DNA of 6,359 nucleotides from Rhodospirillaceae bacterium (lineage in GTDB: Bacteria; Pseudomonadota; Alphaproteobacteria; Rhodospirillales_A; Casp-alpha2), in assembly GCA_003488105.1 (NCBI GenBank), contig DNMS01000420.1, forward strand, positions 516 through 6,874. The letters run 5' to 3'. Each line of letters starts with the position of its first letter. The stretch's first letter is position 1. The notes below the pieces were generated by a model. That model saw only the letters and a list, made by a program, of their open reading frames with translations, was not told the DNA's origin and made no database searches. A program made the position numbers and the translations under genes. Of this stretch, positions 6,146-6,359 are shown piece by piece.

Positions 6146-6359
6146 GTGAACGCAGATACCCCCAAAGACCCGACCGATAACGACGGTCCGCAAGCGAACT
6201 TCCAGCGCATTCCGGCAACCAAGGATGCGCTCGCCGTGGCCCTGGCCGAAGGGGCCCTGCCGGGCATGGCGCCCACCGTGGTGGCGGGCGGGCGCGGCCG
6301 TCTGGCCGAACAGATTTTGCAAATCGCCTTCGCCAACGGCATCAAGGTGCGCGAGGACG
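6146..6359 (+). CDS. Stand-alone FlhB C-terminal-domain-like protein (3' end cut by window edge)
   Basis: 71 codons are visible before the right edge. A polar, Asp/Pro-rich N-terminus (1-22) leads into a region matching the cytoplasmic domain of FlhB. KDALAVAL (26-33) aligns with FlhB HFAVAL, APTVVAGGRG (44-53) with APKVIAKGQD, and RLAEQILQIAFANGIKVRED (54-73 by alignment, within the last visible residues) with ALKIREIAEANEITIVEN. It has no membrane segment, and the NPTH autocleavage site is absent (PATK lies at the equivalent place). Such FlhB-like paralogues (FlhX/YlqH type) are known beside flagellar genes; some can partly substitute for the FlhB cytoplasmic domain. No ATG exists between the upstream in-frame TAA and the homology, so GTG at 6146 is the likely start; a weak GGGA lies about 10 nt upstream. 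It is transcribed away from flgB. Exact function is unknown. Confidence 0.82.
   Translation, partial: MNADTPKDPTDNDGPQANFQRIPATKDALAVALAEGALPGMAPTVVAGGRGRLAEQILQIAFANGIKVRED

Noticed and set aside
6053..6345. Minus-strand open frames at the right edge (89 and 77 codons)
   Set aside because: They oppose the FlhB-like homology on the plus strand and show no recognisable motif.

Overview
This window looks like a chromosomal piece of a flagellated alphaproteobacterium, probably of the Rhodospirillales type. The grounds are the high G+C content, a CckA-type hybrid histidine kinase, a full-length CtrA-type TTAA-N7-TTAA box, and a compact flgB-flgC-fliE-fliQ-fliR-flhB block next to cckA. The placement rests on recognised families and gene order, not on a database search.

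Layout, right to left along the main (minus-strand) transcription unit. flgB (5456-5851) and flgC (4880-5296) encode proximal rod proteins. fliE (4486-4815) encodes the MS-ring/rod adaptor. fliQ (4189-4452), fliR (3411-4169) and flhB (2316-3386) encode the membrane export gate and its substrate-specificity switch. All six flagellar genes are intact, with normal lengths and diagnostic motifs. Gaps are 19 to 64 bp, except for 159 bp between flgB and flgC. A 143-bp gap with a GC-rich hairpin and a perfect -35 hexamer separates flhB from cckA. cckA starts at 2172 and runs off the left edge; 724 codons are present, covering two membrane segments, three PAS-like domains, DHp and ATPase domains. The C-terminal receiver would lie outside the window.

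The 294-bp region at 5852-6145 is the main regulatory region. It holds a CtrA-type box with a -10-like hexamer facing flgB, three perfect short inverted repeats, two GANTC sites and a clear excess of TTAA. On its far side a plus-strand gene starts with GTG at 6146 and is cut by the right edge. It encodes a stand-alone protein resembling the FlhB cytoplasmic domain but lacking the NPTH autocleavage motif.

How it fits together: the flagellar genes build the inner rod and the export gate. CckA, in known alphaproteobacteria, feeds phosphate through ChpT to CtrA, which controls flagellar genes. A CtrA-type box at the head of a cluster that ends in cckA suggests a possible feedback loop. I see no mobile element, CRISPR array, tRNA or rRNA. 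Most of the window is conserved housekeeping and motility sequence; the less ordinary signals are the intergenic regulatory sites, a LexA-box-like repeat between flgB and flgC, and the FlhB-like orphan.
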